DNA from: Clostridia bacterium
Lineage (GTDB): Bacteria; Bacillota; Clostridia; Oscillospirales; UBA644
Assembly (NCBI GenBank): GCA_017427285.1
Contig: JAFRTE010000010.1
Coordinates: 1 to 48,775, forward strand
Length of the DNA stretch: 48,775 nt
Reading direction: 5' to 3'
The stretch's first letter is position 1. Every line of letters starts with the position of its first letter. The notes beneath the pieces are model-generated. The model was not told the origin of the DNA and did no database searches. It saw nothing but the letters and a program-made list of their open reading frames with translations. Below, one piece after another: positions 25,298 to 34,515 of this stretch. Both the position numbers and the translations under genes were made by a program.

Positions 25298-27907
25298 TCA
25301 AACTATCATGAAATCCGACTGCAGCGGCAAATCGACCGAGCTTTTTCCTACCATTACTCTCATCTTGCCCGGCTCGACGACCCACTCGAATTTCGGGTTG
25401 AGCGTTCTGAAAGCAAGCGTTCCGAGCTCAAACTCAACACGCTTCGTCTCTCCGGCTTTAAGAGATATACGTCTGAACTCTTTAAGCTCCAGATCGGGTT
25501 TGACGACAGACGCAAAGTAGTCTCTTATATAAACCTGCGCAACTTCTTCTCCGTCAACGTCTCCCGTATTCGTAACGTTGAAGGATACTTTCAGCGTTTC
25601 GTCGGTTTTTATCTCTTCTGCGGAAAGTTTCAGATCGGAATATTCAAAAGTCGTGTATGAAAGTCCGTATCCGAAGGGGAAAAGCGGCTCTCTGTCAATT
25701 CCCTCAACGTATCTCTTGCATCCTGCGGGCCGTTTGCTGTAATATACGGGTATCTGACCGAGATGCTTCGGGAATGATATCGGAAGTCTTCCTGCAGGGT
25801 TTACTTTTCCGAACAATACGTCCGCAATCGCTCTTCCGCCGAGTTCGCCCGAGAAAAACGCCTGGACTATCGCCGGCAGATGGTCGTTTTCCCACATCAG
25901 TGTCAGCGGACGTCCGCTTTGCAGTACGAGCACAACTGGCGTTCCCGTTTCGTATATCGCCTTAACGAATTCCGGCTGTCTTCCCGGAAGATTAAGATCG
26001 CATCTGTCAAAGTTTTCGCCTGTCGTTATCTGCGGACAGTCGCCTACGGATACTATGGCAACGTCAGCACCTTTTACCGCTTCAACGGCTTCGTTTAGAT
26101 CAGCCTGTTTTTTCTGCCAGCCGAGAAGGACCTGTGGTCCGCGCTCGTCGTTGCGGTATTCTATCTTAATATCATAGCACTTTTTCTCGAATTTAAACGG
26201 AACTAGCGAGTCGCCCTTTTTGTCGCCCCATGCGTCGATTATAAGCTTGCCGTCTACCCAAAGTCTTATACTGTCTTTGCAGTAAAAACCGATATACGCG
26301 TCCTCTTCAAACGGGATATCCATTATACCCGTCCAGCGCGCAGAGAATTTCGCGTCAACGCAATCGGCGACCTTATTCGCAATAAAGCTGAATTCTATGC
26401 ATCTTTCGTTTACTGTCAAAACGGGCTCGCCTTCGGGAGCTTCGGGATTGTTGAAATATTCGCCTTTCAGCTCTTTAAACCATTCGTCCTTGATCCTTTC
26501 AAGTGTAAGGTCTTTAAAATCGCAGCCCTTGGCGTATACAACTTCCGTCTCGTCGCCCACGATCTCTTTAATTGAGCTTAACAGCGTAATTTTGTCATAT
26601 CCCGAATTGTCAACCGTGTAATCGCCGAAATTCAGTACGTCGGCGGTAGGACCTACAACCGCGATCCTTTTCATTCCCTTTTTGAGCGGCAGTATTCCGT
26701 CCTTGTTTTTCAGTAAAGTTACCGATTTTGCGGCTATACGGTATGCAAGATCAAGATGCGCGTCGCAGTGGAATACTTTGTCTTCAAGACTTTCGTCTAT
26801 ATACGGATTTTCAAACAGACCGAGATCGAATTTAACCCTTAATACTCTGCTTACAGCAGTATCTAGCGTTTTCTGGGAAATAACGCCTTTTTTCACGAGG
26901 TCAACTATCGTACCCTGATAAAACTCGTTTGTAAAGTCGTAAAGCTGAACGTCTGTTCCCGCTTCAAGAGCCATTTTTATCGCGTCTTCCTTCGTTGCGG
27001 CAACCTTATGCTCTTCGTGAAGCATAGCTATCGCGCACATATCGGAACGCACAAATCCTCTCATTCCCCACTGATCTCTCAAAACGTCCGTCAGAAGTTC
27101 ACGGTCGGAGGGGAGAGGCTGTCCGTCAACTGAGCTGTAAGAACACATAACGTTGTATGCGCCTGCGTCTTTAACGGCCGCTTCAAAAACGGGCTGACAG
27201 TATTCGAATACCTCGTGTCTGCCCATTGCGGCAGGCGCGCAGTTATGTCCGCCGATAGGCGCGCCGTATGCGGTATAATGTTTAAGTCCGGCGGCAACTT
27301 TGTCGGGCTTCGATATGTCGTCGCCCTGCATTCCTTTAACGATATAATAAGCAAATCTTGAAGAATGATACGTATCTTCTCCGAAATTCTCTTCCGTTCT
27401 TCCCCATCTCGGCTCTCTTGCAAGGTCGCATACGGGGTTCCACGTTTCCTGTATGCCGCACGCTCTCGCCTCTCTTGCGATTGCGGCGCCCATTTCTTCG
27501 CCAAGGGACGGATCAAACGTCGAGCCGAGAGCTATCTGCTGCGGAAATACCGTAGCCCCGATCTTTCCGTATCCGTGAAGCGCTTCTTCACAGCAAAGAA
27601 AAGGTATTCCGAGTCTCGTTTCTTCAACCGCATAACGCTGCAGATCGTTATACAGCTTTGCGTTGCTCTCGCGCAGCTGGATTATTCCGTAAGGGTTGTC
27701 TCCCATCGATTTTTTAAGGTTTTCATAGTTGAGTACGAGCTTTCCCGTCTCTTTGTCTTTCCTTGTAATGCCCGACGCCCAGTAAGCGTTAACGTCAGGC
27801 GAATACGACTCGTCGATCTGTCTCGCTTTCTCTTCAAGCGTCATTCTTGATATCAGGTCTGAAATCCTTTCTTCCACGGGAAGTGTGCTGTCTTTATATT
27901 TTTCCAT
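25298..27907 (-). CDS. Glycoside hydrolase family 3 (beta-glucosidase/xylosidase-like) with PA14 insert
   Basis: An 869-residue GH3 enzyme without a signal peptide, so probably cytoplasmic. The N-terminal TIM barrel shows FLCCEEALHG, REPRWGRTEENFGED, KHYTAYG and the nucleophile Asp289 in GFVRSDMCAI. The alpha/beta sandwich domain (about 390-470 and 605-760) is interrupted by a PA14 carbohydrate-binding insert at about 479-600 (ELKGEYFNNPEAPEG to VLLGWQKKQAD). A fibronectin-III-like domain with FPFGYGLSYTTFEYSDL ends it. PA14-bearing GH3 enzymes act on beta-linked gluco- or xylo-oligosaccharides. AAGGAG precedes the ATG. The gene lies between a surface protein and lipoprotein paralogue 2, hinting at carbohydrate use. 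Confidence 0.93.
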   Translation of the reverse strand: MEKYKDSTLPVEERISDLISRMTLEEKARQIDESYSPDVNAYWASGITRKDKETGKLVLNYENLKKSMGDNPYGIIQLRESNAKLYNDLQRYAVEETRLGIPFLCCEEALHGYGKIGATVFPQQIALGSTFDPSLGEEMGAAIAREARACGIQETWNPVCDLAREPRWGRTEENFGEDTYHSSRFAYYIVKGMQGDDISKPDKVAAGLKHYTAYGAPIGGHNCAPAAMGRHEVFEYCQPVFEAAVKDAGAYNVMCSYSSVDGQPLPSDRELLTDVLRDQWGMRGFVRSDMCAIAMLHEEHKVAATKEDAIKMALEAGTDVQLYDFTNEFYQGTIVDLVKKGVISQKTLDTAVSRVLRVKFDLGLFENPYIDESLEDKVFHCDAHLDLAYRIAAKSVTLLKNKDGILPLKKGMKRIAVVGPTADVLNFGDYTVDNSGYDKITLLSSIKEIVGDETEVVYAKGCDFKDLTLERIKDEWFKELKGEYFNNPEAPEGEPVLTVNERCIEFSFIANKVADCVDAKFSARWTGIMDIPFEEDAYIGFYCKDSIRLWVDGKLIIDAWGDKKGDSLVPFKFEKKCYDIKIEYRNDERGPQVLLGWQKKQADLNEAVEAVKGADVAIVSVGDCPQITTGENFDRCDLNLPGRQPEFVKAIYETGTPVVLVLQSGRPLTLMWENDHLPAIVQAFFSGELGGRAIADVLFGKVNPAGRLPISFPKHLGQIPVYYSKRPAGCKRYVEGIDREPLFPFGYGLSYTTFEYSDLKLSAEEIKTDETLKVSFNVTNTGDVDGEEVAQVYIRDYFASVVKPDLELKEFRRISLKAGETKRVEFELGTLAFRTLNPKFEWVVEPGKMRVMVGKSSVDLPLQSDFMIV

Positions 27908-27931
27908 TTCGGTATCTCCTTGTTTTTTTTA

Positions 27932-27960
27932 ATGATATCATATTATTTTATCTTTGTCAA
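27932..27960 (-). promoter_or_regulatory. Promoter of the GH3 gene
   Basis: Minus-strand TTGACA (27955-27960) and TATCAT (27932-27937) with 17-base spacing lie just upstream of the GH3 start. Confidence 0.75.
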
Positions 27961-28002
27961 GAAAAATCTGGTCTGTCAAAACCGAATTCGCAATATTTAA
28001 TA

Positions 28003-28031
28003 TTGACATTATGAATAATTTGTTGTATACT
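28003..28031 (+). promoter_or_regulatory. Promoter of solute-binding-like lipoprotein 2
   Basis: TTGACA (28003-28008) and TATACT (28026-28031) are 17 bases apart, about 58 bases before the ATG at 28090; GAAAGGTGA is the ribosome site. Confidence 0.85.
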
Positions 28032-28089
28032 GTATATAAATATATTATTCGCTTAAAAGATTTTCAATAATCGTGAAAGGTGACAGAAA

Positions 28090-29487
28090 ATGAAAAGAAT
28101 TGCCGCTGTTTTTTTGATTGCCATCCTTTTTCTCACTGCGTGCGGAACAGAAGCGCCGGAAACAATACCCGAATACGAGGTTATTTCCGGATCGGACGAT
28201 CTCGACGGCTTTGATCTGCAATGGGGCTTTTCGATGAGCGTTTATACTGAAGATACGGATAACGTTTTCGGATACATCCCCGATACTGTTTTTGCCGATA
28301 CCGCAAACCGCAGAAAACAGGATGTCGAAAACAGTCTTAACTGTAAAATCACCGTTTTTAACGATTCAAACTCTTCGGTTATCCGTTCGCGCCTCAATGC
28401 GGCTCTCGCTTCCGGCTCACATCTTTACGATCTTGCAACTGCAGACAGCAGCGCGATGTCGTCTTTTGTCCAGTCGGGTTCCCTCATAGGCCTTTCTTCG
28501 CTGCTCGATGTCCATAATACGGATAAATGGGGCACTCCCAGCATGCTCATGCCTGCTCTCTGGAAAAACGATCTTTACGGCGTTCTTCCCTTTGCGTGGC
28601 CGAATCTTCTTTATACTTTCGCCGGTCACATTATAGCCGTAAACGAAAATATGATCGCCAGATTGGGCGAGACCGACCCCAGAGAATACGTTGAAGCTCT
28701 TGACTGGACGTGGGATAAATTTGAAGAATGTCTTGAAAGATACACCCACGAAGATTCCGGAAGGACAGTTTATGCGTTCCAGAGCCATCCCGCTTACTTT
28801 GCGATGAATATGTCTCTTTCAAACGGCGTTTCCATGGTGGCTCTCGAAGACGGTATAGTTACGGTCGGTATTTATACGGAAGCCGGCAGGGAAGCAATGG
28901 AAAAAGCGCAGGCAATTTTCCTTCGCGACGATAAAGACTATATCCACCCGAGCGATACGACCGCAAGCGGAGAACTGCTCGTAAACGGCGAATGCGTAAT
29001 GATTTCTCAGGGCCACGGCGGAATGATCGCTACTGCAGGATCTATCCTCTACGTCATGGACAACGTCGGCGTTCTTCCGTTCCCTCAGGGACCTAAAGCC
29101 ACGCCGGGCGTATATCCTTCATATTATCAGCAAATTCCATATATTACGTCAATTCCCGTCACCACATACGATATGCATGCTGCGGCAAAAATACTCTCTG
29201 CGATGTATGAACCGTTTGAGGGGCTTGAAACAAAGGATCTGATTGCCGAATATATGAATAATCAGGTATTTTTCGACGATCGCGACGCGTATATTTTCAT
29301 AAATATGATAGAACACACAGAATACAATTATTTCTGGGAAGGCGGACGCGGCGGAATAGAGTCCGTTCTTTCAAGCAGCAATCCCGTTTCAACGATACTG
29401 GAGTCAAACGAATCCAACTATCAGAAGCTCGTTGACGATTATATTTATCCGCAGTATCTCGGCAGAGTTGCGGTTTACGGAGAATAA
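28090..29487 (+). CDS. Solute-binding-like lipoprotein, paralogue 2 of 5
   Basis: A 465-residue lipoprotein with signal MKRIAAVFLIAILFLTAC and a consensus lipobox (LTAC, Cys18). The shared architecture is IPEYEVISGSDDLDGFDLQWG, GYIPDTVFADTANRRKQDVEN, LNCKITV, TDKWGTPSMLMPALW, NDLYGVLPFAWPNL, TDPREYVEALDWTWDKFEE, MYEPFEGLETKDLIAEYM and FFDDRDAYIF. Paralogue 3 (32010) is the closest by eye, sharing SLNCKI and TDKWGTP-type motifs and the ending VAVYGE. It is followed after 32 bases by a URO-D family gene in the same direction, so the two are probably co-transcribed. Confidence 0.77.
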   Translation: MKRIAAVFLIAILFLTACGTEAPETIPEYEVISGSDDLDGFDLQWGFSMSVYTEDTDNVFGYIPDTVFADTANRRKQDVENSLNCKITVFNDSNSSVIRSRLNAALASGSHLYDLATADSSAMSSFVQSGSLIGLSSLLDVHNTDKWGTPSMLMPALWKNDLYGVLPFAWPNLLYTFAGHIIAVNENMIARLGETDPREYVEALDWTWDKFEECLERYTHEDSGRTVYAFQSHPAYFAMNMSLSNGVSMVALEDGIVTVGIYTEAGREAMEKAQAIFLRDDKDYIHPSDTTASGELLVNGECVMISQGHGGMIATAGSILYVMDNVGVLPFPQGPKATPGVYPSYYQQIPYITSIPVTTYDMHAAAKILSAMYEPFEGLETKDLIAEYMNNQVFFDDRDAYIFINMIEHTEYNYFWEGGRGGIESVLSSSNPVSTILESNESNYQKLVDDYIYPQYLGRVAVYGE

Positions 29488-29519
29488 TTCAGATCTCTTT
29501 TACGCGAGGAGGGGCTTTA

Positions 29520-30551
29520 ATGACGCAGCGTGAAAATATGCTCAGAGTGATCCGTTTCGAGCGCCCGGACTACATACCCGTATCTTTCCATATAAACGAG
29601 TCTGTGTTTTCACATTATGATCCTCACGCCGTTGAAGAACTGCTTGTATCTCATCCCATAATTGCCGGAAAAGACAGGATGCGTTGGGATCTCGTACCGA
29701 AAGACGGTCAGAAAACTGACGAAAGCGTAATTTATTTCGACGAATTCGGCGTTGAATGGAAGGGCGCGATAGACGGTATACGCGGAGTTATTCAGAAACA
29801 CCCTCTGGAAGATTTTTCAGATATAAAAGATTACGATTTCCCCAAACTCCCTGTTTTTGACGTCGAATCAACAAAAATCCGGGTCCAAAAAACCAAAGAA
29901 GATGGTAATTTCACTGTCGCCGGTCTTCCTCACGGACATACTTTTCTGCGCCTTACCGATCTTTGCGGCTACGAAAACGTACTTCTTGGCCTTGCGGACG
30001 GCGACGAAGACCTTCTTTTGCTTATAAGGAAGCTTGAAGAATACAATGCCGCATTTGCGGATTTCCATGCAAAATGCGGCTACGATATGATCAGCTTTCC
30101 CGAGGACCTCGGTATGCAGGCAGGTCCTCTGATTTCTCCCGAGTTTTTCAGAAGGTATATTAAACCGTCGTATAAACGCCTGATGAAACCTGCTCGCGAT
30201 GCCGGCGCAGTGATCCATATGCATTCCGACGGCGATGTTAAAACTCTCGCCGAAGATCTTATCGACGGGGGAGTGGATATCCTGAATATTCAGGACCTTG
30301 TAAACGGGATCGACTGGATACGGGATAACTTTTTCGGCAAATATGCCATCGATCTCGACGTTGACAGGCAGAATATCACTGTTTTCGGTACTCCCGCTCA
30401 GGTAGACGCTCTTATCCGCGAAGAAGTCAAAAAACTTTCTTCCCCTGCGGGCGGACTTATGATGATCTTTGGCTGGTACGCGGGAACTCCTCTCGAAAAT
30501 ATCAAAGCGTTAATGGACGCATTCGAAAAATATATGTTTTACTGGGACTGA
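29520..30551 (+). CDS. Uroporphyrinogen decarboxylase (URO-D) superfamily protein
   Basis: A 343-residue TIM-barrel protein. URO-D-fold landmarks include MTQRENMLRVIRFERPDYIPV, FDEFGVEW, LGMQAGPLISPEFFRRYIKP, IHMHSDGDVKTLAEDLIDGG and VDILNIQDLV. The family includes heme enzymes and cobalamin/zinc methyltransferases. Methyltransferases usually have His-x-Cys-Gly (HSCG) zinc-type motifs; here the equivalent reads HMHSDG (233-238), with Asp in place of Cys, so the metal site may be altered. It is unlikely to be the heme enzyme, as no other heme genes are near. GAGGAGGGG precedes the ATG. Likely co-transcribed with lipoprotein 2; substrate unknown. Confidence 0.82.
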   Translation: MTQRENMLRVIRFERPDYIPVSFHINESVFSHYDPHAVEELLVSHPIIAGKDRMRWDLVPKDGQKTDESVIYFDEFGVEWKGAIDGIRGVIQKHPLEDFSDIKDYDFPKLPVFDVESTKIRVQKTKEDGNFTVAGLPHGHTFLRLTDLCGYENVLLGLADGDEDLLLLIRKLEEYNAAFADFHAKCGYDMISFPEDLGMQAGPLISPEFFRRYIKPSYKRLMKPARDAGAVIHMHSDGDVKTLAEDLIDGGVDILNIQDLVNGIDWIRDNFFGKYAIDLDVDRQNITVFGTPAQVDALIREEVKKLSSPAGGLMMIFGWYAGTPLENIKALMDAFEKYMFYWD

Positions 30552-30580
30552 CAGCTCGTCGATCAATTCTGGAATAATAA

Positions 30581-30612
30581 AAAGCTCATCCGAATGATTT
30601 CGGGTGAGCTTT
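30581..30612. terminator. Bidirectional terminator between URO-D gene and lipoprotein 3
   Basis: A 14-base stem with one G-T pair (30581-30594 with 30599-30612) sits between converging genes; on the minus strand it is followed by a TTTTTATTATT run. Confidence 0.85.
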
Positions 30613-30618
30613 GACCGT

Positions 30619-32010
30619 TTATTCTCCGTATACCGCAAGTCTTGCGGAATAATGATGGATCATATATTTCTCAACTATTTCGTCGTACCGTGCCTTATAC
30701 GATTCAAGATGCGTCGAAAGCGGCGTGCCTGACTCGATCGAAGATTCAATTACGGATCTTCCTCCTTCAAGGAAAAAGCCGTATTCGGTGTTTTTTAACA
30801 TCGTCGCTACTATATTCGCGTCTCTTTCGTCAAAAAAGACGTTTGAGCTCATATAGTTTATTATGTCGTCCTTTGTCTTAAATTCGTCAAACGGTTCATA
30901 CATTGCCGAAATAATTGCAACAACAGCTTCGGGTTCTTTTTCGTTTGCGGGAATTACCGTAGCAAAATCAAGACTTTCATGATAGCTCTTATATGTGTTC
31001 GGCGTTGCGTCCGGACCGAGCGGGAAGGGGAGTATTCCCACGTCCGATGCCCTGTAAAGCACTGAATCCGTTCCCCTGAAAATCTCGTTTGTCGGAAGCG
31101 GGACAAGAAATACGTCTTTGTTTACAATCATATCTATTCCCACACCGCCCCACGGGTCGTCGGGATGAATACAGTCTGCGCAGGTTTCGTAATATATCTC
31201 ACGCGCTCTTGAAAGCGCTGTAAATCCTCTGTCCGTATACGCGCCGCAAACAACTTTTCCGTCTTCAAAATCAGAGAGCGTTACTCCGTTTGAGAGAAAC
31301 ATCATCATTGAAAAATACGGTTTATGCGTCGCAAATCCGTATATCGTCCGTCCGTTTTCCTGCACGGTATATTCCTGTAAAGCCGTTTCAAACCGATCCC
31401 ACGTCCATGTTCCGTTTTCTACGTATTCTCTAGGATCGGTGCGTCCGTACTGCTTAATAAGCTCTTCGCAAACGGCTATCGGATATCCAAACGATGTATA
31501 AAGCAGTTCCGGCCATGCATACGGAACCACGCCGTATAAATCGTTGTTCCAGAGAAGCGACTGGAGCATATTCGGCGTTCCCCATTTTTCCGTATCCGAA
31601 GCGTCGAGATATGAGGAAAGTCCAAGGAGATATCCTGCGCGCATATGCGTTACAAGTCCGAACGTCCCTCCGAGAAAAACGTCCGAAAACAATACGCCCG
31701 ACATTACGGAGCCGGAAATCAGGCCGCCCGTATCGGCGCCATTTGATGAAACAAGTTCGATTTTGCAGTTTAAACTGTTTTCTACGCTGCTTTTTCTCTG
31801 CATTGCAACGTCCGAAAGTGCGGTGCCTTCAAGATATCCGAGAGGGCAGTCGTCAGCCCATTTCAACCATTTAACAGTCATTCCGCCAAGATCATCAGAG
31901 CCGTAGTCCGTCTCATACTCGGGAACGATTTCCGCCGCGGCAGTCTGACATGCGGAAAGCAAAATCAAAACCGTCAGAAAAAACGATAAAATCTTTATGA
32001 ATTTTGACAT
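30619..32010 (-). CDS. Solute-binding-like lipoprotein, paralogue 3 of 5
   Basis: About 463 residues from the ATG at 32010, which has AGAGG upstream; an upstream in-frame ATG at 32118 has no good site and adds 36 residues before the signal peptide. Signal MSKFIKILSFFLTVLILLSAC has lipobox LSAC. The shared plan is visible: IVPEYETDYGSDDLGGMTVKW, LGYLEGTALSDVAMQRKSSVEN, TEKWGTPNML, NDLYGVVPYAWPEL, TDPREYVENGTWTWDRFE, MYEPFDEFKTKDDIINYM and FFDERDANI, ending RLAVYGE as in paralogue 2. No permease gene adjoins it. It has its own promoter and a terminator. Confidence 0.77.
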   Translation of the reverse strand: MSKFIKILSFFLTVLILLSACQTAAAEIVPEYETDYGSDDLGGMTVKWLKWADDCPLGYLEGTALSDVAMQRKSSVENSLNCKIELVSSNGADTGGLISGSVMSGVLFSDVFLGGTFGLVTHMRAGYLLGLSSYLDASDTEKWGTPNMLQSLLWNNDLYGVVPYAWPELLYTSFGYPIAVCEELIKQYGRTDPREYVENGTWTWDRFETALQEYTVQENGRTIYGFATHKPYFSMMMFLSNGVTLSDFEDGKVVCGAYTDRGFTALSRAREIYYETCADCIHPDDPWGGVGIDMIVNKDVFLVPLPTNEIFRGTDSVLYRASDVGILPFPLGPDATPNTYKSYHESLDFATVIPANEKEPEAVVAIISAMYEPFDEFKTKDDIINYMSSNVFFDERDANIVATMLKNTEYGFFLEGGRSVIESSIESGTPLSTHLESYKARYDEIVEKYMIHHYSARLAVYGE

Positions 32011-32041
32011 ATCAAAACCTCTTTTCGTCATTATCCATTTT

Positions 32042-32070
32042 ATTATATCATTAAATTCGAGAAAAGTCAA
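32042..32070 (-). promoter_or_regulatory. Promoter of solute-binding-like lipoprotein 3
   Basis: Minus-strand TTGACT (32065-32070) and TATAAT (32042-32047) with 17-base spacing, about 32 bases before the chosen start. Confidence 0.85.
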
Positions 32071-32152
32071 ACGGAAAAATTGTTTTTTTTCTGCGCCGCA
32101 AACGCGCGTCGTTGGCATAAGAGCGAGTTAGCAAGAATGAAAAACATTATGG

Positions 32153-32182
32153 AAAAAACCCCGTCATAAGACGAGGTTTTTT
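32153..32182 (-). terminator. Terminator of tRNA-Asn
   Basis: A 13-base stem with one mismatch (32153-32165 with 32170-32182), loop ATAA, directly downstream of the tRNA on the minus strand and ending in T6. Confidence 0.85.
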
Positions 32183-32183
32183 C

Positions 32184-32259
32184 TGGCTCCCCCTGTTGGA
32201 CTCGAACCAACGACCCTGCGGTTAACAGCCGCATGCTCTACCAACTGAGCTAAGGAGGA
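32184..32259 (-). tRNA. tRNA-Asn (anticodon GTT)
   Basis: A complete cloverleaf reads on the minus strand: acceptor TCCTCCT pairing with AGGGGGA, D arm around TAGCTCAGTTGGTAGAGC, anticodon loop CTGTTAA with GTT, T arm with GTTCGAGTC, discriminator G and an encoded CCA (32184-32186). It has its own promoter and terminator, between two lipoprotein genes. Confidence 0.97.
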
Positions 32260-32285
32260 ATATTCTTTTTTTCAACTGCTTTGGC

Positions 32286-32314
32286 ATTATATCACAATCT
32301 TTCCGTTTTGTCAA
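32286..32314 (-). promoter_or_regulatory. Promoter of tRNA-Asn
   Basis: Minus-strand TTGACA (32309-32314) and TATAAT (32286-32291), 17 bases apart, about 27 bases before the tRNA 5' end. Confidence 0.9.
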
Positions 32315-32415
32315 GGGGTAAATCGCATATTCACACTAAATTCACAATTTTATTTCGTCTCTATTCGTTGTTCATAACTTATATAAATATAAAGCGATAT
32401 TATTTGTTTAACATC

Positions 32416-32444
32416 TTGACATATTCGAAAAAAGAGTATATAAT
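32416..32444 (+). promoter_or_regulatory. Promoter of solute-binding-like lipoprotein 4
   Basis: TTGACA (32416-32421) and TATAAT (32439-32444) with 17-base spacing, about 50 bases before the ATG at 32496. Confidence 0.9.
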
Positions 32445-32495
32445 AAACAGTGTAATCCGTTCAAGTTTGATAATGTTTGCGAAAGGGTGTTTTTT

Positions 32496-33929
32496 ATGGT
32501 GAAAGCAGTTTTGAAAAGGTCTGTTGCATTTGTTTTATGCTTACTTTTCATTTTAATTAGCGTTTCCTGCGCCGCCGAGAAGGAAGAAGTTGCCCCCGAA
32601 TTCAACAGCGACATCAGGGATATTGACTTTAATAACAGAACGTTCGTATTCGGTATGGTAAGAGACTATTTCTTTGAAGGAAAAGACTCGGTCCTTACCT
32701 TTATCTACAATACTCCTTTTGCCGACCTTGCGCTCCAGAGGATCAAGGAAGTCGAAAACAAATATAACTGTAAAATAGAATTCAGTTATTACGACAGGGC
32801 AGGGCAGGCCGCATATATAGACGTTATATCTTCCTCACACAGAAACGATCTTATTCAGGAAGAATCATACTACCTTTCTTCATATATCCCGACCGGCATC
32901 TTCGTCGATCTTGCGCTCCTCGACAGTATAGACGTTACAAATGAGGAAAAATGGGGCAACAGACAGCTTCTTCTTCCTTCAATGTGGAACGGCGCCGTTT
33001 ACGGAGTAGTTCCCGCTCTTCACCCTCTCAGAACTCAGAATTCCGTTTCCGGTCTGATAGGTATCAATGAAGATTATATTTTGACAATGGGTGTAACCGA
33101 CCCGAGAGATCTGTACGAAAACGGTCAGTGGACGTGGGATACTTTCACAGATGTTATCGGAGAATACACGTTTACCGCGCTCAGCGGAGACCAGATATAC
33201 TCTTTTGCTTCAGACGCCAGCAGATTTATACGGTGCGTTGCCTTTTCTAACGGCGACGATTTTATAACGTATCATCCCGAAGACGGTACTTTCGATCTCG
33301 GTCTTTATACAACGACCGCGCTTAAAGCGCTCAATCAGTATTACGAATGGATGAACGGTCCCACAAATTCAAGCACGAATATTACTACCGAAACCGACGC
33401 GTTTTTCGGCCTTCACCAGTTTGTAGACGGTCGCTGCGTAATGGCGCATATCGAAGCATATCAGGTCCTTTCAAATACCGATTCCATAGCTTATAACATT
33501 GATAATTACGGCATCGTTCCTTATCCCAGCGGACCCGACGTCGATCCGGGCTATTTCAAGACGTACTGCGAGTCAACAGACTTTACGATCTGTATTCCCG
33601 TCTCTGCGCTTGAACCCGAAGCAACGGGTATTATAATGGACGCGCTTTACGAACCGCTCGAAGGATATGAAACAAAGGAGTCGATTGTTGAATACCTCGA
33701 TAAAAACTATTTCCTCGATACGCGTGACTCTCAGTTATTCTATGAGGTTTCAGATCGTAACAGAATGTATTTCCTTCAGACGACCGAAGGTCTTTACGAT
33801 ATCTGGCCCGGACTTATTGGATCCACCGCGGCGGAAGCTCTTGCAAAATACGAAAATCAGCTGATTACAAAAACAGAGCAATATCTTCTTCCTCATATCG
33901 TTACCATCTACGAGGTATACGGCGACTGA
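32496..33929 (+). CDS. Solute-binding-like lipoprotein, paralogue 4 of 5
   Basis: About 477 residues from the ATG at 32496 (GAAAGGG upstream); a GTG at 32487 would add three. Signal MVKAVLKRSVAFVLCLLFILISVSC ends in lipobox SVSC. Shared features: VAPEFNSDIRDIDF, FGMVRDYFFEGKDSVL, FADLALQRIKEVENKYNC, EEKWGNRQLL, GAVYGVVPALHPL, TDPRDLYENGQWTWDTF, LYEPLEGYETKESIVEYL and FLDTRDSQLF. It is clearly nearest to paralogue 1. The gene is isolated, bounded by its own promoter and a hairpin at 33952, so any transporter partner must be encoded elsewhere. Confidence 0.77.
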   Translation: MVKAVLKRSVAFVLCLLFILISVSCAAEKEEVAPEFNSDIRDIDFNNRTFVFGMVRDYFFEGKDSVLTFIYNTPFADLALQRIKEVENKYNCKIEFSYYDRAGQAAYIDVISSSHRNDLIQEESYYLSSYIPTGIFVDLALLDSIDVTNEEKWGNRQLLLPSMWNGAVYGVVPALHPLRTQNSVSGLIGINEDYILTMGVTDPRDLYENGQWTWDTFTDVIGEYTFTALSGDQIYSFASDASRFIRCVAFSNGDDFITYHPEDGTFDLGLYTTTALKALNQYYEWMNGPTNSSTNITTETDAFFGLHQFVDGRCVMAHIEAYQVLSNTDSIAYNIDNYGIVPYPSGPDVDPGYFKTYCESTDFTICIPVSALEPEATGIIMDALYEPLEGYETKESIVEYLDKNYFLDTRDSQLFYEVSDRNRMYFLQTTEGLYDIWPGLIGSTAAEALAKYENQLITKTEQYLLPHIVTIYEVYGD

Positions 33930-33951
33930 AATCAAACCGAATATATAAGCT

Positions 33952-33990
33952 TTACCGGCTGCAGTTTATTGCGGCCGGTAATTTTCAAAA
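33952..33990 (+). terminator. Terminator after lipoprotein 4
   Basis: Arms at 33952-33959 and 33974-33981 pair perfectly, with extra internal pairing and then ATTTT. It lies 22 bases after the lipoprotein 4 stop and at the 3' end of the converging thpR gene. Confidence 0.7.
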
Positions 33991-34485
33991 CCTTTTTTCG
34001 TAAATTTCCGTATATGTCAGCTTCCCGTTTACTCTGTCCGAACGCATTAAGGATATTTTGTCAATCCGCGACTTTTTGCTTTCGGGTTTAAGTATAATTT
34101 TAGTATCGGTCGTAACTTCTCTCGCAACCGTTATATGAGGGGAAAAAGGCTTTTTATCAAAAGGTATTCCTTCTTTTTCAAGTCCGGCCCTGAGCGCTCC
34201 TGCGAGCTCGAAAAGCGCGGGCTCCTTTTCAATTCCTATCCAGTAAAGAGAACCGAAATTCCCGCTTCCTTTAAGCTTTATTTCAAACTCTTTTGCCGTG
34301 ATCCCGTCAAGAGCTCTCTTTACCGCTTCGATATCCGAGTATTCGCCTATAAACGCCAACGTCAGATGAAGATTTCCTTCTCTCGTGAAATTTCCGCTGC
34401 GCGAATCTGCTTTTAGATGATCGATCTGCCTTTTTAGCTCGTTTTTTGCTTCTGCAGAAAAATTGACCGCAATAAACAGTCTCAT
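33985..34485 (-). CDS. thpR: RNA 2',3'-cyclic phosphodiesterase (LigT/ThpR)
   Basis: A 166-residue 2H-phosphoesterase. Both catalytic His-x-Thr motifs are present: HLTLAF (His40) and HITVAR (His117), symmetrically placed as in the family. The start MRLFIAVNFS and the FVGEY-like FIGEYSD are also typical. These enzymes hydrolyse 2',3'-cyclic phosphates at RNA ends to 2'-phosphates and can ligate tRNA halves in vitro. The gene stands alone with its own promoter at 34516. Nothing unusual apart from its short length, which is normal for the family. Confidence 0.93.
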   Translation of the reverse strand: MRLFIAVNFSAEAKNELKRQIDHLKADSRSGNFTREGNLHLTLAFIGEYSDIEAVKRALDGITAKEFEIKLKGSGNFGSLYWIGIEKEPALFELAGALRAGLEKEGIPFDKKPFSPHITVAREVTTDTKIILKPESKKSRIDKISLMRSDRVNGKLTYTEIYEKRF

Positions 34486-34515
34486 AATATTCTCCCAAAT
34501 ATTCTCTATAGATTA

